Assembly (NCBI GenBank): GCA_025201865.1
Contig: MU602677.1
Coordinates: forward strand, 24,517-80,958
DNA: 56,442 bases
From: Ramicandelaber brevisporus
Taxonomy: Eukaryota; Kickxellomycota; Ramicandelaberales; Ramicandelaberaceae
Direction of reading: 5' to 3'
The position numbers were made by a program, and so were the translations under genes. Numbering within the stretch: position 1 is the stretch's first letter; every line of letters starts with the position of its first letter. The notes beneath the pieces are model-generated. The model worked only from the letters and a program-made list of their open reading frames with translations. It did no database searches and was not told where the DNA came from. Shown here piece by piece: positions 19,275 to 27,700 of the stretch.

Positions 19275-21068
19275 ATGGAGACTTGGTCAGGTGGAGGAGG
19301 CACTTCCACTCCGGGTTCGAGCGATCCTTTGCGTCGTTTAGAGCGCAAGAGTATGATGCTGCTTCCAGTCGGTTTATCGTTTGCAGAGTCTCTTGAACAC
19401 ATATCGCATTTGTACGATGAAGCTCGGCAGTATGAAAGCAATCGGCAGGTCGCGCGAGCTTATGCCTGGTATTTTGCATACAGTTTCTTTGTGGAGCAGA
19501 TTCTCATGTCGAAGCCAGCATACAAGTCATTGCCACTCGATGTGACAACACGTATCCAGAAGAGAGTCAGCAGAGCCAAAGAGATGATGGCATATCTCGC
19601 GAATATTATTGTGGCCGTTGGTCAATACCGACAAAAGAAACATAGAGAATCGCCGCGTCATCAGCATCATAGTCAGCAGCATCACAATCAGCAGCATCAT
19701 AGTCAGCAGCATCATAATCAGCAGCATCATAGTCAGCAGCAGCAGGGTGGAACAGAGACACTTTCATTGAGCTCAATCAGCTCACTGCCTTCAGGAATAT
19801 CTGAGCATTTTGTACCAATCCAAAGGATGGGTAAATCCGACAGTGCGAGTACTATAATTAGACACAGCAACAACAATAGTCAACACGATCGCTATGATAG
19901 TGACAATACAGCAAGCGATGACGATGATAATGGAGATGATGGAGATGAGCCAGTGTATATTGAGTATACAACGAATATGAGAGAGATGCCAATGATGGAT
20001 GACCCTCCAACGCCACCTCCAATCGAAATGAAGATTTATGATAATCCAGCTCCGTATTTCAACAGCGGATCTGAGTATATGCAGTATTACTTTAGCTCGA
20101 CTGATGGATTCATACCGCTGCCTCCAATCCCGCAGGAGATTACGGTGGCTACAATGAATATCAATAACCATTCTATTCAAAAGGTGCAGTCTGACATTGA
20201 AGAGCGGTCCAGTTTATACGGAGCTGCGCTGAGAGAACATCCATCATACTCACAGCTGGCTGAACACTCGAATAGACCAACCCAGCTGCCAGTGGATGCC
20301 ATCGATTCAGCCACAAACATCGGTATTCAACGACAAGAGCAAGCTATCACAATGAGCCAAACCATATCAGGTGAAACAGTAGCACATCAGCATCAACATC
20401 AGCATCAGCATCAACATCAACTTCGCCAGGTTGAATTGCCAGTTACTTTGGCAAAGAAGTTCTGGAGTGAAGTAGCCACCAATACACTTGGAGGAATATC
20501 AACAATGGGATTCTTATTTGGAAGAAAAAGACACAAAGGATCACTGCTGGTTACTCACTTAATTATTCCAAAGCAAAGCGGCGATGCTGAATCGTGCGAG
20601 CCAATTGGCGATGGCCGAGCTGAAATAGAGCAGTATTTGGCTGAACAGTCCAAGTTATCAAAGCGTGGCAAACATCTCATTGTGATTGGCTGGATTAAGG
20701 CATCTCCTTTTGTGCATCGTAGACTCGGATTAACAGCTAATGATTGCCACATGCACTATGCCGTCCAAAAGAAACAGCCCGAGGCCATTGCTATAGCATG
20801 CTGTCCTGTGAAGCCAATTAAATCGACCCCAGGCACTAGCGGTGGCGCGGAGAATGCTCCAGCCAAAGTACCTGAGATGAATGTTGATGTCTTCAGAATG
20901 TCGGATCCTCTTGGAATGGAAACTCTAGAGTCGTGTCCATTTGTTCACACTGGATACCATAATCACAGCGACTTGGATGAAATGGTTATGGAATCAATAA
21001 CAAACTCACCTGCGAAACAAAGTCTCCGCGTTTTAACTTGCGATTTCACTTTCAAAGACATGCGTTAA
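19275..21068 (+). CDS. AMSH/STAMBP-like protein with degenerate JAMM motif (probable pseudo-deubiquitinase)
   Basis: A 597-residue relative of AMSH, the endosomal K63-specific deubiquitinase that binds ESCRT-0. The N-terminal helical region (about residues 35-120, with ARAYAWYFAYSFFVEQ) resembles the USP8/AMSH dimerisation domain. The C-terminal part (about 388-597) aligns with the AMSH MPN+ domain: ISTMGFLFG, VTHLIIPKQSGDAESC, LIVIGWI, PEAIAIACCPV and a final DFTFKDMR. The catalytic zinc ligands are mostly lost. The HTHP motif is Lys475-Ala-Ser477-Pro, and the catalytic Glu position is Ser409. Asp490 is kept. The second, structural zinc site seems intact (His492 or 494, Cys554, His562, His564). 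It should therefore fold and perhaps bind ubiquitin without cutting it; this is inference. The middle is disordered, with His/Ser/Gln repeats and an acidic run. The start at 19275 (METWSGGGG) is preferred over the upstream frame. Confidence 0.8.
   Translation: METWSGGGGTSTPGSSDPLRRLERKSMMLLPVGLSFAESLEHISHLYDEARQYESNRQVARAYAWYFAYSFFVEQILMSKPAYKSLPLDVTTRIQKRVSRAKEMMAYLANIIVAVGQYRQKKHRESPRHQHHSQQHHNQQHHSQQHHNQQHHSQQQQGGTETLSLSSISSLPSGISEHFVPIQRMGKSDSASTIIRHSNNNSQHDRYDSDNTASDDDDNGDDGDEPVYIEYTTNMREMPMMDDPPTPPPIEMKIYDNPAPYFNSGSEYMQYYFSSTDGFIPLPPIPQEITVATMNINNHSIQKVQSDIEERSSLYGAALREHPSYSQLAEHSNRPTQLPVDAIDSATNIGIQRQEQAITMSQTISGETVAHQHQHQHQHQHQLRQVELPVTLAKKFWSEVATNTLGGISTMGFLFGRKRHKGSLLVTHLIIPKQSGDAESCEPIGDGRAEIEQYLAEQSKLSKRGKHLIVIGWIKASPFVHRRLGLTANDCHMHYAVQKKQPEAIAIACCPVKPIKSTPGTSGGAENAPAKVPEMNVDVFRMSDPLGMETLESCPFVHTGYHNHSDLDEMVMESITNSPAKQSLRVLTCDFTFKDMR
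19665..19745 (+). repeat. 15-base tandem repeat coding HHSQQ/HHNQQ
   Basis: Five copies of a 15-base unit alternate between CATCATAGTCAGCAG and a variant with AAT for AGT, so the peptide alternates HHSQQ and HHNQQ. The alternation suggests expansion of a 30-base higher-order unit. Confidence 0.9.
20388..20422 (+). repeat. CATCAG/CATCAA repeat coding (His-Gln)n
   Basis: Six hexamer units encode HQHQHQ just before the MPN domain of the AMSH-like protein. Confidence 0.85.
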
Positions 21069-21199
21069 ACAAATTAACAATCAAATCAACAAACCATCGG
21101 CTCATTACTTATCACCTTATGAATTAAATCGCCTTTCTAGCCACTCTACCTTTGCTCTTTACTCTTTACTTTTCACTTTTGCTTTTTTACTTTCGTTGT

Positions 21200-21205
21200 T
21201 TTATT
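21200..21205 (-). terminator. Polyadenylation signal of the CHORD gene
   Basis: AATAAA on the minus strand, about 31 bases after the stop codon at 21237. The convergent AMSH-like gene ends 131 bases away on the other side. Confidence 0.5.
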
Positions 21206-21236
21206 TTTTAAAAATTGGGTTTGTTAAATAATAATG

Positions 21237-22259
21237 TTAAGCAATGGCAGCATCTTGGCCGCCAAAGGTCGGAATGTGAGTGACAGCATCATCTGGACGA
21301 AGAGTCAGCCAAGTCAAGCCATTGGATTTGGCCAGAATGATCTCCGCTTTGGTCGATAAGAACTCATGGGAGCATCCGCTTGGTACAATCTCTTGTGACA
21401 GTGGCAATGTAGTCTCATACACTGCATCGTTGGGGAGGAACAGCTTCACATACACGCTATCTGTCTCATATCTAACAATACTGCGTTGTTTATCAATACG
21501 CTTCGCATAGATTGCAAGAGTGACAGACGACTGAGACTGATACCAGTCGTGACGGCAACTGACTGTGGAGGCGGTGCCATTGGCTGAGCCGTTGGTTTCT
21601 GCAGAGGCAGCCTTCTTTGGATTGCCAACAAAGAGGTGGTTGCCCTTCTGGCATCCTTTGATTTTGAGGAATTCGTCAAACTCGAGCACTTTGCGCTTAC
21701 AGCAGCTGTATGACTTGGAGCCCTCGTGGAAAATCGGCTCGCCTGGATGAAACAAGCACTCGCTACTGCCGCTGCCATTGCCGCCTCGAGATGTGGCCTC
21801 ATCGACATATTCGTGATTGCATCCTCTGCGCTTACATTTGGTACCTGGTGCAACCACCGCATCAACTGGATCCTCTTCGATCTCAACTGGAGCTGCTGGT
21901 GCTGGAGTTTTGGCTGCAGCTGGAGCAACTTTTGGCTTTAGGGCAGTTGCGAATGAAGCTGGAATCAGCTGTGGCTGCGGACTTGGCGATGGCGACACTG
22001 ACTCGGTCAATGATGAGGAGACATCCGGCTTTGTCGGCAGAATTGGACCTGCTGGCTTCTCAGTAGTATGACGGCCGTAGGTGCAGCCACGGATGGCAAG
22101 GAACTCGTCAAACTGAGTCACGCGCTTTTCGCAACAGTTCCAGCCCTTGAGACCGTCATGGAAGTCTGGCAGGCCAGTGTGGAAGCAACAGGCAGTGTTG
22201 CTGTTGGTCTCTTCGTCGAAACGCTGACCGCATCCACGGCGTTGGCACAAAACTGGCAT
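21237..22259 (-). CDS. CHORD-CS co-chaperone (RAR1/CHP1/Morgana family)
   Basis: A 340-residue HSP90 co-chaperone with two zinc-binding CHORD domains and a CS domain. CHORD1 spans about residues 5-64 (CQRRGCGQRFD, CCFHTGLPDFHDGLKGWNCC, RGCTYGRH). CHORD2 spans 142-208 (CKRRGCNHEY, CLFHPGEPIFHEGSKSYSCC, KGCQKGNH). Each has the full set of Cys/His zinc ligands. A p23-like CS domain follows at about 236-321 (HDWYQSQSSVTLAIYAK, then GLTWLTL). The domain order matches animal CHORDC1/Morgana and fungal CHP1-like proteins (plant RAR1 lacks the CS domain). Known family roles include stabilising HSP90 clients and controlling ROCK or innate immune receptors; the fungal client here is unknown. Budding yeast has no ortholog. 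It starts 269 bases from the divergently transcribed Tipin gene. Confidence 0.95.
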   Translation of the reverse strand: MPVLCQRRGCGQRFDEETNSNTACCFHTGLPDFHDGLKGWNCCEKRVTQFDEFLAIRGCTYGRHTTEKPAGPILPTKPDVSSSLTESVSPSPSPQPQLIPASFATALKPKVAPAAAKTPAPAAPVEIEEDPVDAVVAPGTKCKRRGCNHEYVDEATSRGGNGSGSSECLFHPGEPIFHEGSKSYSCCKRKVLEFDEFLKIKGCQKGNHLFVGNPKKAASAETNGSANGTASTVSCRHDWYQSQSSVTLAIYAKRIDKQRSIVRYETDSVYVKLFLPNDAVYETTLPLSQEIVPSGCSHEFLSTKAEIILAKSNGLTWLTLRPDDAVTHIPTFGGQDAAIA

Positions 22260-22528
22260 TGGTGTAGTGGAAGTAGATCTTCTGATTGGCGTTGACTGGC
22301 TGGCTGGCTGGTTACTGCTGCTACTGCTGCTGGCGATCGTTTACTTTGTCTGGAGATTACAAAGAGCAAAGGTCAGCAAGTTTCGATCTGCTTTGCCTCG
22401 TTTTGCCTCGTTTGTGTTGTTGGTCCAAAAAGAACTCTCGAAGGATCTCGATCAACAACAACAAAATACACACAAACAAACACAAACACAAACACAAACA
22501 CAAACACACAAACACTGTCTCTGCCTGA
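22260..22528. promoter_or_regulatory. Bidirectional promoter CHORD-CS / Tipin with ACAAAC repeats
   Basis: A compact divergent promoter. It contains a run of ACAAAC/ACACAA units at about 22469-22515, directly before the Tipin start, so that its leader is a C/A-rich, unstructured sequence. No clear TATA box is seen. Confidence 0.6.
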
Positions 22529-23287
22529 ATGTTCAGTGCGTTTCCCTTTGAAGACACAGCAGGTGCTTCTGCAGCTGCCAATACGGGCACAGGTTCACTT
22601 CTACCACACGCTGCTGCCGATGATTCAGCAGCAGCAGCGACCGAGGACAATTCTCGCAAACGCACTCGTCCAACCTACGAGAAACTCAATGCAAGTAAGC
22701 TGCGTGGCACTGATGGGTTTCCTCGCCTAGTACAGGATGTATCACGCATTCGACTGCGAAGCGGACGTGGCGGTGAAGCGACTGATTTACGCCGCGTGCT
22801 AGCTGCCTGTGAGGCGTGGGCACACAACTTGTACCCAAGACTATCATACCATGACTTTGTGTATCGAGCTGAGCGAGTTTGCACGGAGAGATCAATGCAT
22901 CTATCACTGGCGAACATGATGGATAAGGACAAGTTCAATGCTGAGAAGGCAGCCATTGCAGAGGTTAATGATGCATTGAATGAAGTGACGGCAGGTACCA
23001 GAGTTGAAGAAGAAACGGGTGGCAGCAATAACAATGCTGGACCAGCTTGGCCGCGGTTTGACGACGACAACGATGAGCACATGTGGATGGGACAAGAAGA
23101 GACATCGCTGGGGTCAATGGTAATGGAGGCTGCTCGGGCATCGGAGCCACTGGCAGAGGATATCGCTCAGCAAATTGAGGAGAGGAGACAGCAGGCACTG
23201 GCTAAATTGGCAGAACGTAAGAGACAGCGCCAGATGGAACTTGAGCTTGAACTTGAACTTGAGCAACAAATGCATAATAATGAATAA
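22529..23287 (+). CDS. Replication fork protection factor Tipin/Swi3/Csm3
   Basis: A 252-residue protein with the Swi3 domain at about residues 52-120: LNASKLRGTDGFPRLVQD, IRLRSGRGGEATDLRRVL, then WAHNLYPRLSYHDFVYRAE. These match the family's L-x-G-x-x-G-[LF]-P-x-L start and the W-[AS]-H-x-L-[FY]-P motif. Tipin binds Timeless (Tof1/Swi1) to hold polymerase and helicase together at forks, activate the replication checkpoint and help cohesion. The N-terminus is Ala-rich and contains a KRTRP basic patch. The tail has an alternating Glu-Leu run (ELELELELE) encoded by CTTGAG/CTTGAA hexamers. The length is typical. The first ATG after the CA-rich leader is used. Confidence 0.9.
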   Translation: MFSAFPFEDTAGASAAANTGTGSLLPHAAADDSAAAATEDNSRKRTRPTYEKLNASKLRGTDGFPRLVQDVSRIRLRSGRGGEATDLRRVLAACEAWAHNLYPRLSYHDFVYRAERVCTERSMHLSLANMMDKDKFNAEKAAIAEVNDALNEVTAGTRVEEETGGSNNNAGPAWPRFDDDNDEHMWMGQEETSLGSMVMEAARASEPLAEDIAQQIEERRQQALAKLAERKRQRQMELELELELEQQMHNNE

Positions 23288-23541
23288 ACTCTGTAGTAAC
23301 TAATAATCGTCACCGCGAGTGTCGTCATTCACATTTATAATGTCTACTTTTTAATATTAATATTGTGCGGAATTGCTCACAACAAAGGGAGGCTCGGTCA
23401 ACATTCTATTGAGTTGATACAGCAAATGCAAGCCACCAAAAAAATTGTTCATTAACCCCGCTCAACTTGGCGCAGATCGCGACGCGTACAGCGATCAATA
23501 ACGAAGAACTCTGAACAAACTTGTCGACTACTTTGCCTTGT
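23288..23541. promoter_or_regulatory. Spacer between Tipin and the membrane orphan
   Basis: These 254 bases contain the A/T-rich Tipin 3' end (23285-23370) and then the promoter of the small membrane protein. No gene or strong motif is seen. Confidence 0.4.
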
Positions 23542-23856
23542 ATGACTGAGAACAAGCTGCAAATAGTGGCTACAGGATTCTTTGCCGAGGCCATCGTAAC
23601 CTTAGTAATTTTGCAAATAGTCACTATTATCTACGCTGTAGTAGCATACTTCCGTGGCGAGAGAGTACTGTATTCAGTTGTACGATTTGTCCTGACCATA
23701 ATAGTTATATGGCCAGTGCTATGGTATTTTGGCATGCTGGTGCAAAGTGAGGGCATGTCATGGCTGTGTGAGATGGATATCGTTGCAAGAAAGCTCGAGG
23801 TAGGACACGACTGGAAAAGCATTGCGCAGTGTACGAAATTGCCGACGCAATACTGA
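23542..23856 (+). CDS. Small two-helix membrane protein, unrecognised
   Basis: I do not recognise this 104-residue protein. It has two strongly hydrophobic segments, about residues 11-35 (FFAEAIVTLVILQIVTIIYAVVAYF, abridged) and 43-62 (VRFVLTIIVIWPVLWYFG), separated by a short basic loop (RGER). That points to a helical hairpin in a membrane. The C-terminal 40 residues are polar, with a Trp and two Cys residues. There is no signal-peptide cleavage site that stands out. The open frame begins earlier only with TTG; the ATG at 23542 gives MTENKLQIV. It lies 254 bases after the Tipin stop and 144 bases before PTH2, all on the plus strand. Codon use and the clean hydrophobic pattern support it being real. 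Confidence 0.6.
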   Translation: MTENKLQIVATGFFAEAIVTLVILQIVTIIYAVVAYFRGERVLYSVVRFVLTIIVIWPVLWYFGMLVQSEGMSWLCEMDIVARKLEVGHDWKSIAQCTKLPTQY

Positions 23857-24000
23857 GAATGATCGTTTAAGCCGATGGGATGAGCTCATTCCGCATCTAT
23901 TCCAAAGTGACTCTAATCTATGATCTCTTGTAATCATCTCGATTTGAGTCGATTAGATTCGAATCCTATTTTTTATTCAAAGTTTTTTATTATTAACAGG

Positions 24001-24657
24001 ATGCTCAGCGATCCTTTGTTTACTGGCAGTATAGCGGCCGTTGCTGTTGCCTCTTTTGGCGCTGGCTACTTGTTTGGTCGCTCCGGATCTACGCCCATCT
24101 CCAGCAGCAATCGTGCCAGACGGCACCGCGAGCAGTCGTCATCTCGTTCAGATCTCACTCACGGCCAGGAAGACAACGACAGTGATTACACTTCCAATGA
24201 TGACGACGACTCTGATGGTGATGACGATGATGACAACGGTGATATTGTGTCCATCGGGAACCCAAATGCTGAATCTGATCTCATCAAACAGTACGGCTCA
24301 TCCAATCTCAAAATGGTACTTGTGGTTCGAACAGACATTGGCATGACAAAGGGCAAAGTTGCAGCCCAATGCTCGCATGCAACTTTGGGGGCTTACAAGA
24401 TGGCCCTCAAGGAAACACCGACACTGTTGGCAAAATGGGAACGGCAGGGACAGGCTAAGGTTGCATTGAAGGGTGAAGGCGGTGAAGATGGTATTTTGAC
24501 ATTGCAGGCACAGGCTGTATCGATGGGACTGGCTGCGAGAAGCATTGTGGACGCGGGAAGAACGCAGCTGGCGCCAAATACAAGAACGGTACTGGCAATT
24601 GGGCCGGGACCAGCGGCGGCAATCGATACGATTACAGGACATCTCAAGTTGTTCTAG
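24001..24657 (+). CDS. PTH2: Peptidyl-tRNA hydrolase 2
   Basis: A 218-residue Pth2 enzyme, which frees tRNA from stalled peptidyl-tRNA. The catalytic domain (about residues 103-218) matches throughout: KMVLVVRTDIGMTKGKVAAQ, CSHATLGAY, KWERQGQAKVAL, DAGRTQLAP, then IGPGPAAAIDTITGHLKLF, a full-length C-terminus. The N-terminus has a hydrophobic segment with small residues (about 6-25, TGSIAAVAVASFGAGYLFG), as in human PTRH2, which would anchor it in the mitochondrial outer membrane or ER. A Ser/Asp-rich linker follows. The frame is open upstream of 24001, but the ATG there is preceded by TTATTAACAGG, resembling a 3' splice site, so a leader intron is possible. It converges on the giant BLTP2 gene with 122 bases between stops. 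Confidence 0.95.
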   Translation: MLSDPLFTGSIAAVAVASFGAGYLFGRSGSTPISSSNRARRHREQSSSRSDLTHGQEDNDSDYTSNDDDDSDGDDDDDNGDIVSIGNPNAESDLIKQYGSSNLKMVLVVRTDIGMTKGKVAAQCSHATLGAYKMALKETPTLLAKWERQGQAKVALKGEGGEDGILTLQAQAVSMGLAARSIVDAGRTQLAPNTRTVLAIGPGPAAAIDTITGHLKLF

Positions 24658-24779
24658 TAGGTAATAAGTGTAAACTTTTAAACAAAGTATTGTATGGTAA
24701 AATTCATAACAAATGTGATAGCAAAAGGTGATGATAAAAAGGATGGAATGGATGGGAGGAGGTGGATGAGGAGGAGGAT

Positions 24780-27700
24780 TTATGGAGCGCCAAAGAGTAA
24801 TCGATTGCGCTTGGCCAATTGTTGAGGGTCAATGTAAGTTGAATCATGCTGACCATGGCTACTTGGTGAACTGTTGCCAGTATGGTGCGGAGAACTGTCG
24901 AGTGGTTCATGGAACGACATGCGCGCCTGCGGCTGCTGATGTTGCTGGTGGCGAACCTGTCTACCGCTGCTTTGATGTGTTATAACGGAGGTAGCATGTC
25001 CACCCTGATGGCTACTGCTTCCAGATAGACTAGCATTCGAACCCATTGGCTCAGCGGAATGCTGCGAGGTCTGGCGATGTCGTTGCTGCTGCTGTGATTG
25101 TCGAGGAGGCATGAGTTGGCTGTGCAGCATTCGGTTGCTGCTGTTGGGACTACTGCCTTCTGGAGATGCACTCGACTGGGTTGCAAGAGGCGAGGCTGTC
25201 AAAATCCTGGCTGCAGTCACATTCACTGGAGTTTGAGAAGAGTGCGGAGACTGCGTCTGTGCCTGCTGTTGCTGCTGCTTTTGCTGAGACTTGCGGCCCC
25301 ATCGGCCAAAGTTAGAGAAGAATGATGTGCCAGACTTCTTGGCTGACCCCGGCGTCATACTGCCGGACATGTCTGGCATTGGACTATCTGGCGAATCACT
25401 GTGCTCTAATCTCGAAGATTCGAGTGCAATAGCAGGAACAGAATACATGGATTGACGCTGTTGCCGTTGCTGCTGTTGATTCTGAGATTGCCTTGTTTGA
25501 GCCCGAGCCTGACTCTGACCCGGAGAACGAGGTTGAGGCCGCAGTGGTGTTGTCGGCTCGTAGTAATCGCTAAGATCATCGCCTGATGTCATAAATGCTT
25601 CAGCCTCGCTGCGGTATCCACGAGACCGCATCCGGCCATGAGTGGGAGAGTTTGGCAGCTGAGTGTTCAATGGAGGCAGTCGCACCGATGGCGGTCTGCC
25701 TGATTGTGGCGTCAGCTGAGTCCCCACAAATGTCACTGATGCACCGCCAGAGCCACTGGTTCGTGAACGACGCCGTCTTTCTACAGCATTGGTGTCCACA
25801 TCGACTCCACCAAAGCCACCACCAATGGCAGCAGCTGGACCAACAGCACTCTCATCGTCAGTTCGCGAACCGTAGAGACGACGAGCACGAGAATCACCGC
25901 GACCACCTCGAGACAAAATAGCCTCACCATCAGACTCGGGATCAATGCGAACTCTAGGACCACTCTGACCCAGTGTATCGAGTTGTTTGCTAGAGGATGA
26001 GCGCTGCATGATGGATCGAGCTCTGTCTCGAATCTTGGTTAAGCGGCCACCGGATCCAGGTGCTGGCGCAGCAACAGAAGATGGCTCGGGATTGGCACTG
26101 CTTGTTCCACCAGCGCTGGAGCGACGAATTGAAATGGCTGGTAGTTCATTCAACATTGCTCCGCTTCGTGACTGGCCGAGAGTGCCAACCATGGGCGATG
26201 CGGTTGACGACTGTGGCTGCTGTGGACCATACGCTGGCTGGTGAGAAGAGCGGCGACTGATGGCAGACGGTGCGGCAAATTGCATTGACGGCCCGCTGCC
26301 CATCGGAATCACGGCTGCAGTCGGTGCAGATGCCGCCAGCATCGCAGTAATCGCAGCTCGATCAGACAATTCCAGTCCCTGTAGCTCACTGGTGTTTGCA
26401 CGCTGGAATGGAATGTATTGACGCACTTTCTGGCCAGCAAATTTACCCAGATGATCGAGGGCAGCATGAACAACGTGCCAGCGAATGTGGTGGAACATGT
26501 CGAGCCATGACCACGTTTGATTATGATACTCAATCATCGGTAACTCGAAGATAAACTGATCAAGATTGTAGAATCCACGGCCATGCTTGTCGCGATAAGT
26601 GAGACAGAGCTGCACAGTTGGCACTTTGATGTACACAAAAGTCTTGTTCTCACGCGAACGCTGCTTCATCACCTGAGATGATGTAGTATCTGCACCACCA
26701 CCGCCACTACTCGTAGCAGCAGCTGATGCTCCAGTAGTTGGAGTAGCACCTGCTGCCACGTTGGATCTACCGCCTGCTGTAGATTCGGCATCACCGCCAG
26801 GACGATGGGTTATACGACGACTTTGTTGAGCTGTTGTGGCATTTCTTGCGCTGGCAGCACCGGGCTCAATTGGCGAGGTGTAAGCACGAGCTTGAGCAGA
26901 AGCGACATTGCGAAGAGGCATTGGTTGCTGTAACTGTTGCTGAGCACCAACCATGGGCGAGTAGCCAGGGGAAGACTCACCAATGTAGAGACCAGATCCA
27001 GCTCGGTTAAGCTGTGCAGGACGTGGAGAATGAGTCCGTGGCGGAGATGGATGTGCAACTGCCGTAGTGCCGCTCACAAAGCTGTCAACACCGGCATCGT
27101 CCAAATGACTAGAGCGTGGTCGATGAGCTTCAAAGCCGCTGCGAGGAACCATGGCAATTGGTGACATTTTGTCGCCAGCCGCAGCAGCGGTTGTGCCAGC
27201 TGAAGCAGCAGCAGGAGAAGAGGCGGCGGTAACAGCTTCGGAGCCACTTGATGCGGGATCACGACTCAGATACGACATCAATGCCTTGAACAGAGTGTCC
27301 GAGAACTGAATCTTGAGCGGGAACAAGTTAATCTCAAAATGGCTGATGATTGGAATTCCACCAACTGGGGCACGCTGGCTCCATCGAACTCGAACCATCT
27401 TTTGACGCGAGAAGTCAGTTCGTGCCACAGTGCCAGCTGCAGAGACTGAGGCGCCGCTCACGGGAAGAGCGTGTGACGACATACTGCGGGTTGGATGTGC
27501 AGGTGGCTGGGCACTCTTGTGACGAAGTGCTGAAATATGAGACTCATCAGGTGCACCATGCAGTAGAATCGAGGCATCAATCGATCGACGGCGAGACTGG
27601 GCCACGCTGAAACCATCGTCGCCAGTATTGGATATGGAGCGACCGGCTTGTGGACCAGGCGTCTTTGCACGGCCAAACCCGAATATACTACCAACGCCAC

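Noticed and set aside
23945-23975. A tRNA B-box-like word (GATTCGAATCC) upstream of PTH2
   Set aside because: The flanking bases do not form a T-arm stem or an acceptor stem, and no A box is seen at the right distance.
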